In this document: positions 45,396-53,549 of the stretch, piece after piece
Layout of the letters: every line of letters starts with the position of its first letter
How positions within the stretch are numbered: the stretch's first letter is position 1
NCBI GenBank assembly: GCA_030685025.1
Contig: JAUXWC010000194.1
Location: 1-53,549 of the forward strand
Direction of reading: 5' to 3'
Source of the DNA: Rhodoferax sp.
GTDB taxonomy: Bacteria; Pseudomonadota; Gammaproteobacteria; Burkholderiales; Burkholderiaceae_C
DNA: 53,549 nucleotides
Program-made: the position numbers and the translations under genes
The notes under the pieces: generated by a model
Told to the model about the DNA's origin: nothing
Seen by the model: only the letters and a program-made list of their open reading frames with translations
The model's database searches: none

Positions 45396-46736
45396 ATGAA
45401 ATTATTCAGAGAGGAAGTCCGCGCCGCCCAAGCCGCGCAGTGGTTGGGCAGCGTGCGCCTGCATCGGCCGCTGTCCTTCTCCGTGGTCACCGGATTCGCG
45501 TTGGCGGTTGGTTGCGCCTTGGTCGCCTTCGCCGCCTGGGGCGAGGTCAACCGCAAGGCGCGCCTGGTCGGTTTGCTGGTGCCCACCCACGGCAGCCTCA
45601 ACATCAGCGCGCCGCAGGCCGGTGTGCTGGTGGCGTTGCCGGTCGCCGAAGGCCAAACCGTCCAGGCCGGCGACATGCTGATGGTCTTGCGCACCGAGCG
45701 TCAGAGCCTGCTCAACGGCGCGGTGGGCGATACCAGCGAGCGCGTGGCCTTGCAGATCGAAGCCCGCCAGCAAACCCTCAACACCGAACGAACCCTGCGC
45801 GAACTTCAAACCCGCCAGCGCGAACAGGTGCTGACGGACCGCATCCGCAGTCTGCAAGCCGAGTTGCGCCAGATGGAGGAAGAACGCAGTCTGCAACAAC
45901 GCCGCGTGCAACTGGCCCGCACCACGCTGGCGCGCCAGGAACAACTGGCCCAGGATGGCTTTGTCGCCGCGGCCCAGGTGCAAAGCAAACAGGAGGAACT
46001 GATTGATGTTGATGCCCGGCTGCAAAGCCTGGAGCGCGGCCGATTGGCGCTGCAACGCGACTTGCAGACGCTGACCGGCGAACACGCCGCGCTCAGTAGC
46101 CAACTCAAGGCCGACCTCAACCAGATCGAGCGCAGCCGCGCCAGCCTGAGCCAGGAAGCCAGCGAGAACGCCGCGCGCAAAAGCACGGTGATCACGGCCC
46201 CCTATGCCGGCACCGTGACCGCGCTGGAGCTGCGGCCCGGCCAATCGGTGCAACTGGGCCAGACCCTGGCCACGCTGGTGCCGCTGGCCGACACCAACAA
46301 GGGCGCAAGCCAAGCCGCGCTACAGGCGCATCTGTTCGCCCCCAGCCGCACCGCAGGCTTTGTGCGCCCCGGCCAAACCGTGTACCTGCGTTATGCCGCC
46401 TACCCGTATCAAAAGTTCGGCTTGCACAGCGGCCGCATCACGGCGGTATCAAGCACGCCGTTCGCACCCAGCGAGTTGCCACCCAACCTGAGCCAGCAAC
46501 TCATCGCGCAGGTGGGCAGCCATGAAGCGCTGTACCGCATCAACGTGCAACTCGATGAGCAAAGCATCCAGGCCTACGGCGACAGCTTGCCGCTCAAGGC
46601 GGGGCTGACGCTGGAGGCCGATGTGCTGCAAGAGCGCAGAAAGGTTTGGGAGTGGGTGCTGGAGCCGGTGTTGGCGGCGCGGCAACAAATGAAGGTTCTT
46701 GGTGCTGATCCGAACTTGGTGCGCGCAGGCGGCTGA
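45396..46736 (+). CDS. HlyD-family secretion adaptor (bacteriocin export)
   Basis: Membrane-fusion protein of 446 residues. Cytoplasmic N terminus, one membrane helix (about 28-50, VVTGFALAVGCALVAFAAW), a lipoyl half near 70-100, a long Gln/Glu/Arg-rich coiled coil (about 110-260), the second lipoyl half (VITAPYAGTVTALELRPGQ near 266) and a beta-barrel end. It would link the C39 ABC exporter encoded at 48471 with an outer-membrane TolC-type channel, which is not in the window. First gene of the locus. Confidence 0.9.
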   Translation: MKLFREEVRAAQAAQWLGSVRLHRPLSFSVVTGFALAVGCALVAFAAWGEVNRKARLVGLLVPTHGSLNISAPQAGVLVALPVAEGQTVQAGDMLMVLRTERQSLLNGAVGDTSERVALQIEARQQTLNTERTLRELQTRQREQVLTDRIRSLQAELRQMEEERSLQQRRVQLARTTLARQEQLAQDGFVAAAQVQSKQEELIDVDARLQSLERGRLALQRDLQTLTGEHAALSSQLKADLNQIERSRASLSQEASENAARKSTVITAPYAGTVTALELRPGQSVQLGQTLATLVPLADTNKGASQAALQAHLFAPSRTAGFVRPGQTVYLRYAAYPYQKFGLHSGRITAVSSTPFAPSELPPNLSQQLIAQVGSHEALYRINVQLDEQSIQAYGDSLPLKAGLTLEADVLQERRKVWEWVLEPVLAARQQMKVLGADPNLVRAGG

Positions 46737-46802
46737 GGGCGGGCGGTGCTGGAAGCGCAAGGGCCGAGCGCGTTGTCGGCTGGTTTGATGAAAGAGAATG
46801 TT

Positions 46803-47138
46803 ATGCGTGAAATCAGTGAGCTGGAGTTGGGATTCGTGAGCGGGGGCAATGCGCGAGATACCGTAACGGGGTCTTTTCTTGTTGCACAGGATTATGGTAG
46901 CTGCGGAGGGAACCCGGCGGGCAGTAGCGGTGGATCATGTTCTTCGAACAACGCCTCGGTGACGGCATCGCTTTGTACGACAGTTCAGATCGGAGCGGTT
47001 GCTACTCAAACCTGCATAGGTTCCGACGGTTCCGTATCAATACAAACTTGCCTTCAGGCCGGTCCATCCGCGACTGTCTTTGGAGTAGGTGCTGGCGTAG
47101 TGGTCCAGGCTTGCACCACGGCAAGCGGACGGTATTAA
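46803..47138 (+). CDS. Double-glycine secreted peptide precursor (microcin/bacteriocin-like)
   Basis: Peptide of 111 residues. The leader MREISELELGFVSGG fits the double-glycine pattern cut by C39 peptidases (Ile at -12, Glu at -8, Leu at -7, Val at -4, Gly-Gly at -2/-1). The 96-residue core is rich in Gly, Ser, Thr, Ala, Val and has no Lys, His, Glu, Met or Trp. Its six Cys are at 34, 46, 58, 71, 83 and 104, so five are spaced 12-13 apart. An AAAGAG at 46791-46796 supports ATG 46803; ATG 46788 would add MKENV. Flanked by HlyD and exporter genes. Not similar to a named bacteriocin I know; activity unproven. Confidence 0.82.
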   Translation: MREISELELGFVSGGNARDTVTGSFLVAQDYGSCGGNPAGSSGGSCSSNNASVTASLCTTVQIGAVATQTCIGSDGSVSIQTCLQAGPSATVFGVGAGVVVQACTTASGRY

Positions 47139-47150
47139 TCCAATCATGTT

Positions 47151-47175
47151 GGCGCAGCCGGTTACCGGTTGCGCC
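47151..47175 (+). terminator. Strong hairpin after the peptide gene (attenuator candidate)
   Basis: GGCGCAGCCGG (47151-47161) pairs over 11 positions (one wobble) with CCGGTTGCGCC (47165-47175) around the loop TTA. Only a short GTTT follows, so it may be a partial terminator or an mRNA-end stabiliser. It starts 13 bases after the precursor stop and would raise peptide mRNA relative to downstream genes. Confidence 0.65.
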
Positions 47176-47207
47176 AGCGTTTGAGAGACAGATATAGAGG
47201 ATTCAAT

Positions 47208-48302
47208 ATGCTCCCAGAAGGTCGCCCGCTGTGGCCTGGACGAGTTCGATTTCGCCGTGCCATGGTGGTCTTGGCGGTCGCCTCGTTTTCAGCACCATAT
47301 TCCATTGCACAAGATACTCCCACACCGAACACCACCGGTACCACGAGCGACAGAAACGGCCCCATTGTGTCAACCAGCCATCCGACTCCCCGCACAACAC
47401 CGCCAGGACCGAAGCCTTCCTATGACTCTTCCGACTGCATGCGGCTCACCAGCCTGCCTATCGCAAAGTTACAGCTTGAACTGGACGGCGAGGACATGGT
47501 ACTTGTGGATCAAATCCTCAAGGCAACAAGCCCCGATCACGGTCACGTCTTGTTCACGCATGCCCCAAAGGAAGTCATGTGGTGGGTGCGAACGATGGGC
47601 TCAATCTCCATTCAGTGGCTCCTTACAGCCATCCATGAAACCAATCACGCAGTTAATAGCACGTTAACAAACTGTAACGCTGGCGAAGCGACCTACAGTT
47701 TTCAAGGCCGCATTATCAAGACCGAACACAAGTCCGGGGATACGCCAAGATACGCTGTTCTGGCGGACGCGCTGCCACCGGCCTTTAAGAGCAGACAAGT
47801 GGGCTCCAGGTACCCCACCTATATAGAACGCAATGGTGCGTCGCCCGCATCGAGTTTTGCACACTTGCTCGAAGAACTTGTCGTCTACACCGGCGCGGCC
47901 GGAGTCGAGTTGTCCATTGTTCGATCAAAGGACTACAAGTGGTTACTGCCCCGCGAAATCGACGCCTTTGATGGCAACGCCGGCGGAATGGTTGATTTCA
48001 TGCTCTATGCCGTGAGCTATTTGAAGGCGGTCCGAATTAGTCATCCCGATGCCTACGCGAGACTGCAACAGCAGCCAAACACGCTGAGCGTGCTGCAGGC
48101 GACTTGGACCGCCGCCGAAGGCACTTTGAGGGCGATCTATGACTACACGCGCCTGGCGAACCTGGGTGGGGTTCTGATCGTTTCGCGAGACGCGCTCCTG
48201 ACGACCTACTCCGATGACTTTTTGGCGGAATTGGATCGCCTGGGAATAGCCCACGCACCCGCAGGCGCCTGGCTCACAACTTACTTGCGAAACCCGCAAT
48301 AG
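47208..48302 (+). CDS. Secreted HExxH putative metallopeptidase of unknown family
   Basis: Protein of 364 residues. A Sec signal peptide (basic RVRFRRA then MVVLAVASFSAPYSIA) ends near 34. A Pro/Thr-rich linker (about 35-75) precedes the main domain. The zinc-site motif is AIHETNHAVN (HETNH 143-147); LLEELVVY at about 220-227 offers a Glu as third ligand. Two Cys (77 and 156) could form a disulfide. It should act in the periplasm or outside. AGAGG seven bases upstream supports ATG 47208. It sits between peptide and exporter genes; it could process the peptide, give immunity or be exported. I do not recognise the family. Confidence 0.72.
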   Translation: MLPEGRPLWPGRVRFRRAMVVLAVASFSAPYSIAQDTPTPNTTGTTSDRNGPIVSTSHPTPRTTPPGPKPSYDSSDCMRLTSLPIAKLQLELDGEDMVLVDQILKATSPDHGHVLFTHAPKEVMWWVRTMGSISIQWLLTAIHETNHAVNSTLTNCNAGEATYSFQGRIIKTEHKSGDTPRYAVLADALPPAFKSRQVGSRYPTYIERNGASPASSFAHLLEELVVYTGAAGVELSIVRSKDYKWLLPREIDAFDGNAGGMVDFMLYAVSYLKAVRISHPDAYARLQQQPNTLSVLQATWTAAEGTLRAIYDYTRLANLGGVLIVSRDALLTTYSDDFLAELDRLGIAHAPAGAWLTTYLRNPQ

Positions 48303-48321
48303 CGGCAAGTATTTCCACGCT

Positions 48322-48335
48322 GACACACGTGTGTC
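48322..48335. promoter_or_regulatory. Perfect 14-bp palindrome upstream of the exporter gene
   Basis: GACACACGTGTGTC is a perfect dyad in the 168-base gap between the HExxH gene and the exporter gene. It is 20 bases after the stop. It could be a regulator binding site, or a loop-less hairpin, which is less likely. No gene is seen in this gap. Confidence 0.4.
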
Positions 48336-48470
48336 GTTTCCGGCAGCAACCCTTTCACCGCTTCTGCCTTGTGCACGGCCAACGGTGCGTATCCCATGTC
48401 GTCCTGGTGTGGCGAATCCACCGAATCGCCTCGTGAAGGTTGAAAGCAGTCGCTGGTCAGGGTGACGACC

Positions 48471-50600
48471 ATGAGCAGCGAGCGCCAATCTTTGAAGGCG
48501 CCCAAGCATCTAATGCAAGCAATCCTCCAATCCGAATCCAGCGAATGCGCCCTGGCCTGCCTGGCCATGGTCGCCAACGCGCACGCCCTGCACGTTGACC
48601 TGTCCGACCTGCGCCGCCGTTTCCCGGTCTCGCTCAAAGGCGCGACCCTCCAGCAACTGATCGCCCACGCCAGCACGCTGAACTTCAGCAGTCGCCCCTT
48701 GCGCCTGGAGTTGGACGAGTTGGCTCAACTGTCACTCCCCTGCATCCTGCACTGGGACTTGAACCACTTTGTGGTGCTCAAGAAAGTCGGGCGCGGCAAC
48801 ATCACCATTCTGGACCCGGCGGTCGGTGAGCGTCGCTTGCCAATGGCCGAGGTCTCGCGCCACTTCACCGGCGTGGCGCTGGAGCTGACACCCAACGCGG
48901 ACTTCAAACCCGCCGACCAGCACCAGCGGGTGGCCCTGTCAGCACTCACCGGCAAGGTGTTGGGCCTGAAACGCTCCTTGTTGCAGATCTTCGCCGTGGC
49001 GGTGGTGCTGGAGTTGTTCGCGCTGGCCGCGCCCTTGCTGAACCAGTTGGTGGTGGACGATGCCATCGCCACCCATGACGCGGACCTGTTGAGCGTGCTG
49101 ATCATCGGCTTTGCCATGTTGCTGGTGATTCAAACCGCGGTCGGGCTGGCGCGCAGTTGGATGGTGATGGTGCTGGGCCAGTCCTTGGCCTTGCAATGGG
49201 CCAGCAATGTGTTTGCCCACTTGGTCAAGCTGCCGGTGGAGTATTTCGAGAAACGCCACCTGGGCGACGTGGTGTCGCGTTTTGGCGCGGTGGGGGCCAT
49301 CCAGAAGACGCTGACCACCAGCGTGATCGAGGCGGTGCTGGACGGCATCATGGGCCTGGCCGCGCTGGGCATGATGCTCTTGTATTCGTTCAAGCTGACG
49401 GCCGTCGTGGTTGGCTCGGTCGTCGTGTACGGACTATTGCGCTGGGTCGCCTACCGCCCATTCCGGGATGCCGCCGCCGAGCGCCTGATCGTCGCCGCCC
49501 GAGAGAACACCCACTTTCTGGAAACCCTGCGCGCCATCACGCCGCTCAAGCTGTTTGGCCGCGAGCAAGAGCGCCGTGCCCGCTGGCAGAACCTGCTGGT
49601 CGAAGTGCAAAACCGCGACCTGCGCACCGCCAAGATGAACATCGGATTCTCGACCGCCAACACCTTCGTATTTGGCATCGAGAACCTGCTGGTGTTCTGG
49701 ATCGGCGCCGGCCTGGTGATGCAGGCCGGCAGCCCCGGTGCGGGGGCGGCATCGGCCTTCACCATCGGCATGTTGTTCGCGTTCATCAGCTACAAGGGCC
49801 AGTTCACGGGCCGGGTCTCGGCTTTGATCAACTACGCGGTCGAGATCAAGATGCTCAGCCTACACGCCGAGCGACTGGGCGACATTGTGCTGACGCCAGC
49901 CGAGAAAGACGACGTGCCAAGCAACGACCTGGCGCACTTGCAGCCCAGCATTGAGCTGCGCGGCGTGAGTTTTCGTTATGGCGAGGGCGAACCCTGGGTT
50001 CTGAAGGACACCAACCTGACGCTGCCCGCCGGGCAAAGCGTGGCCATCGTCGGCGCCAGCGGCTGCGGCAAGACCACGCTGCTGAAAGTCTTGCTGGGCT
50101 TGTTGGCGCCGCAGGAGGGCGAGGTGTTGTACGGCGGCATTCCGGTCAAGCAGTTGGGAGTGCAAAACTACCGCCGACGCATCGGCACCGTGATGCAAGA
50201 AGACGTGCTGCTGGCCGGCAGCATTGCCGACAACATCAGCTTCTTTGACGTGCAAGCCAACGACGAAGCGATCCAGGCTTGCGCCCAGGTGGCGGCGGTG
50301 CATGAGGACATTGCCAGGATGCCGATGGGCTACCAGACGCTGGTGGGCGATATGGGTTCGAGCCTGTCGGGTGGGCAAAAGCAGCGCCTCTTGCTGGCGC
50401 GCGCCTTGTACAAGAAGCCAAAGGTGCTGGCGCTGGACGAAGCCACCAGCCATCTGGACATCGCCAACGAGCAGCGCGTGACCCAAGCACTCTCGCAACT
50501 GCCGCTGACGCGCATCATCGTGGCGCATCGGCCCGAGACCATTGCGGGGGCACAGCGGGTGGTCAGCTTGCAGGCGGGTCGAGTGGTGGCGCCAGCGTGA
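48471..50600 (+). CDS. C39-peptidase ABC exporter (CvaB/LapB-type bacteriocin transporter)
   Basis: Peptidase-containing ABC transporter of 709 residues. C39 domain (about 12-140) with Gln20, Cys26 (SSECALAC), His99 (LNHFVVL) and Asp115 (ILDPAVG), the complete catalytic set. Six membrane helices at about 160-450. NBD (about 480-709) with GASGCGKTT, LSGGQKQR and LALDEATSHLD. It should cut the double-glycine leader and export the peptide. AGGGTGA ahead supports ATG 48471; GTG 48462 is the alternative. Last gene of the locus. Confidence 0.93.
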   Translation: MSSERQSLKAPKHLMQAILQSESSECALACLAMVANAHALHVDLSDLRRRFPVSLKGATLQQLIAHASTLNFSSRPLRLELDELAQLSLPCILHWDLNHFVVLKKVGRGNITILDPAVGERRLPMAEVSRHFTGVALELTPNADFKPADQHQRVALSALTGKVLGLKRSLLQIFAVAVVLELFALAAPLLNQLVVDDAIATHDADLLSVLIIGFAMLLVIQTAVGLARSWMVMVLGQSLALQWASNVFAHLVKLPVEYFEKRHLGDVVSRFGAVGAIQKTLTTSVIEAVLDGIMGLAALGMMLLYSFKLTAVVVGSVVVYGLLRWVAYRPFRDAAAERLIVAARENTHFLETLRAITPLKLFGREQERRARWQNLLVEVQNRDLRTAKMNIGFSTANTFVFGIENLLVFWIGAGLVMQAGSPGAGAASAFTIGMLFAFISYKGQFTGRVSALINYAVEIKMLSLHAERLGDIVLTPAEKDDVPSNDLAHLQPSIELRGVSFRYGEGEPWVLKDTNLTLPAGQSVAIVGASGCGKTTLLKVLLGLLAPQEGEVLYGGIPVKQLGVQNYRRRIGTVMQEDVLLAGSIADNISFFDVQANDEAIQACAQVAAVHEDIARMPMGYQTLVGDMGSSLSGGQKQRLLLARALYKKPKVLALDEATSHLDIANEQRVTQALSQLPLTRIIVAHRPETIAGAQRVVSLQAGRVVAPA

Positions 50601-50795
50601 GTATTTCACGCAATTGAGTCGGTGGTCCCGCCCGCAAGATCGGGCCGATGGGGTGCTGCGTGCGGAGGCATAAAGGAGGAGGCCACAGGCCGGGGGACAG
50701 CCGCAGTTCGCAGCGCCCCTTCGCCCCGATCCAGCCAAGCATTTCGAAGCCAGTGCAGCCCGGATGTCTTCATTCACTGGTGCGCAGGCTCAAGC

Positions 50796-50870
50796 GAGGG
50801 CTGGCGGCTGCTAACCCGCAACGCCGCGCGCTACCGCAGCTACTTCCGTGAGGCCAAGTCTCACTCCAGG
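50796..50870 (+). pseudogene. VapC-like PIN remnant (C-terminal scrap)
   Basis: Codons 50796-50870 read EGWRLLTRNAARYRSYFREA, close to the end of a VapC PIN domain (LLTRDxxRYRxYFP). No upstream PIN motifs are visible in this frame, and no antitoxin is seen. The surrounding 260-base gap 50601-50860 has no intact gene. It ends inside the 3' end of the convergent MEMO-AMMECR1 gene. Confidence 0.4.
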
Positions 50871-52282
50871 AACTTCTGCACCCGATAGACCGACAGCTTG
50901 ACCTGCGGTGACCAGAAGTCCTGCGGCAGGCCGGCCTTGGCCTTCAAGTGCGCCATGAAGGCAATGACCGAGGGCAACTGCTCCCACACCTGCGGCAGAT
51001 AGGTGCTGCGGTGCACGCGGCCCTGGTGCGCGCACTCCAACACCACGCCATCAACGCCGGGCTGCAACTGCCATAACGCGTGTGCCTGGTTGGCGAATTG
51101 CAGGGGCTGGGCCGGCGTCAGCACCGACACTTCAACCCGCAAGGCCGGTGCATCCTGGGCGCTCACGGGCGCAAAACGCGGGTCGTGCAAGGCGGCGGCA
51201 ACGGCGTTGTCCCGCACATCCTCTGCCAAGGACCGGTGGGCCAACAAGCTGCCAATGCAGCCACGCAATTGGCCAGCTTGGGTCAGCGTTACAAAGGCGG
51301 CACCAGGCTGCTGCAGGTCGGCCACCGATTCATCGCCGCCAGCGGGCGCACCCACCGCGCCGTTCAACGCCGCGCGCGCCAAGCGTACCAGGCGTGCACC
51401 CTGTTCGGCGCTGACGCCCTCGGTGACGGCGCTCTGCCCGTCGGCCACGCGCAGCACGGCCTCCTCGTACAGGGCAAAGCTGGCATACCCCACCACTCGC
51501 TCGCGGCCCTGTGGCGTGTTCGCGCCGGTATCGCCGGAATTGCAGCGTTCGATCTGCTCGATGCGCATGCTTCTCTGGCGCGCCAGCGCCAGCAGCCCAT
51601 TGACCGGCGTCGCCCCACACGCCTGCTGATGGTCCAGCCGGCCGTCCAGCGCCAGCACCTGCGCGCAACTGGCGGCATCGATGGCGTTGGCCGCGTCATA
51701 GCTGTGAAAATGCGACAAATCCGTGCTGATGACCATCAGCACATCGTCACCACCCCACAGCCGATCAATCACCTGGGCCACCTGATCGGGGCTGGCGTCG
51801 CCCACCACCAGGGGCAGCAATTCAAACTGCCCCAACGCGCGCTGCAGAAATGGCACATGCACTTCCAGGCTGTGCTCCGGGCCATGTACATCCGGTCGAG
51901 TGACTACAAACGGCAGGTCGGCCACCGCCAGCGCGCCCAAGGTGGCGATCGGCACCTGGCCCAGTGGCGTGGCGTAAGCGTCCACGCCAGGCAAGGCGAT
52001 GCCCTGGACGTACACCCGATGTGCCGGCCCCAGCAGCACCACGCGGCGGATGCGCCCATTGCCAAGTTGTCCAAAAGGGCGAATCAGGGCATAGGCGCGC
52101 CCGGCGGTGCGGCCAGAATAGATGTGCCCGGCATGCGGCGCAATCAGCACCTTGGGGCAAGGACCGGGCGCCTCGGCTGGCGCGCTGGCGTGCAGGTAAT
52201 GGTCTACTTCCTGCGCCAGCAGCGCGGGGTCGGCTTGCATGAAGGTGCCTGCCACGGCAGGCGGTCGGATGGTGACGGCCAT
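50861..52282 (-). CDS. AmmeMemoRadiSam system protein B-A fusion (MEMO + AMMECR1)
   Basis: Fused protein of 473 residues. The N-terminal MEMO domain (about 1-265) starts RPPAVAGTFMQADP and has LIAPHAGHIYSGRTAG, GPAHRVY, EHSLEVHVPFLQ, STDLSHFH and a CNSGDTG end, all typical. The C-terminal AMMECR1 domain (about 285-473) has the hallmark LRGCIGSL and EVSVLTPAQPL, ending in FWSPQVKLSVYRVQKFLE. The usual third member, a radical-SAM protein (AmrS), is not in the window. The system's function is unknown; redox or radical chemistry on a cysteine target is suspected. Confidence 0.9.
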   Translation of the reverse strand: MAVTIRPPAVAGTFMQADPALLAQEVDHYLHASAPAEAPGPCPKVLIAPHAGHIYSGRTAGRAYALIRPFGQLGNGRIRRVVLLGPAHRVYVQGIALPGVDAYATPLGQVPIATLGALAVADLPFVVTRPDVHGPEHSLEVHVPFLQRALGQFELLPLVVGDASPDQVAQVIDRLWGGDDVLMVISTDLSHFHSYDAANAIDAASCAQVLALDGRLDHQQACGATPVNGLLALARQRSMRIEQIERCNSGDTGANTPQGRERVVGYASFALYEEAVLRVADGQSAVTEGVSAEQGARLVRLARAALNGAVGAPAGGDESVADLQQPGAAFVTLTQAGQLRGCIGSLLAHRSLAEDVRDNAVAAALHDPRFAPVSAQDAPALRVEVSVLTPAQPLQFANQAHALWQLQPGVDGVVLECAHQGRVHRSTYLPQVWEQLPSVIAFMAHLKAKAGLPQDFWSPQVKLSVYRVQKFLE

Positions 52283-52301
52283 GCGCTATCGTGGCACGTC
52301 G

Positions 52302-53549
<1,248 letters not shown>

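Noticed and set aside
46788-46802. ATG 46788 as precursor start
   Set aside because: No ribosome site before it, and the leader from 46803 already has the standard length of double-glycine leaders.
50622-50888. Complete small gene on + strand at the exporter end
   Set aside because: Only the VapC-like C-terminal part is recognisable; the rest is low-quality sequence and it runs into a convergent gene.

Overview
The window is GC-rich DNA with tightly packed, often overlapping genes. Ribosomal protein S21, TrmJ, SuhB, CysE, YjgA, MutS and a MEMO/AMMECR1 fusion all read like Burkholderiales proteins, most probably from a Comamonadaceae-type betaproteobacterium (Rhodoferax, Polaromonas or a relative). 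The genus is inferred from protein style only; no rRNA gene is present.

Region 1 (1-5.4 kb) starts with a gene-free repeat stretch. Three nucleotide-metabolism genes follow (AMP/thymidine phosphorylase-like, PRPP-synthetase-like, LOG-family), then rpsU with a clear promoter and leader hairpin, a YqeY-type gene and a PAP2 phosphatase. Region 2 (5.6-24.15 kb) is a 22-gene aryl-polyene (xanthomonadin-like) pigment cluster in three blocks: 14 genes on + (5590-17442), five on - (17534-21820), three on + (22111-24149). It encodes two ACPs, an aryl-acid AMP ligase, two ketosynthases, a chain-length factor, a ketoreductase, three hotdog (dehydratase-type) proteins, LpxL-like and PlsC-like acyltransferases, a GT2 glycosyltransferase, three methyltransferases, a LolA-like carrier, an MMPL exporter, an alpha/beta hydrolase and a polysaccharide deacetylase. 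A chorismatase supplies a hydroxybenzoate starter, and no ammonia-lyase gene is present.

Region 3 (24.2-41.2 kb) holds a dispersed inverted repeat, a PagL-like lipid A deacylase, PmbA, YjgA, molybdopterin adenylyltransferase, CysE, TrmJ, SuhB, two tandem GGDEF-EAL proteins, MutS, a broken VapC remnant, an Anbu proteasome-like peptidase and an alpha/beta hydrolase. Region 4 (41.2-45.2 kb) carries a histidine kinase overlapped with an HD-GYP protein, then UppP.

Region 5 (45.4-50.6 kb) is the most unusual part: a one-direction peptide-secretion locus. It encodes an HlyD-type adaptor, a 111-residue double-glycine precursor whose core has cysteines almost every 12 residues, a secreted HExxH protein of unknown family, and a C39-peptidase ABC exporter. 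Its leader region carries a C9 tract, and a strong hairpin separates the precursor from the HExxH gene. Region 6 (50.6-53.5 kb) has a second VapC-like scrap, a fused AmmeMemoRadiSam B-A protein and a MacB-type permease cut by the window end.

A short hairpin repeat (44-48 bp) occurs four times, each starting within about 10 bases after a stop codon and on that gene's strand. Stem changes at one copy are compensatory, which supports an RNA or REP-like role. No tRNA, rRNA, CRISPR array or intact insertion sequence was seen.
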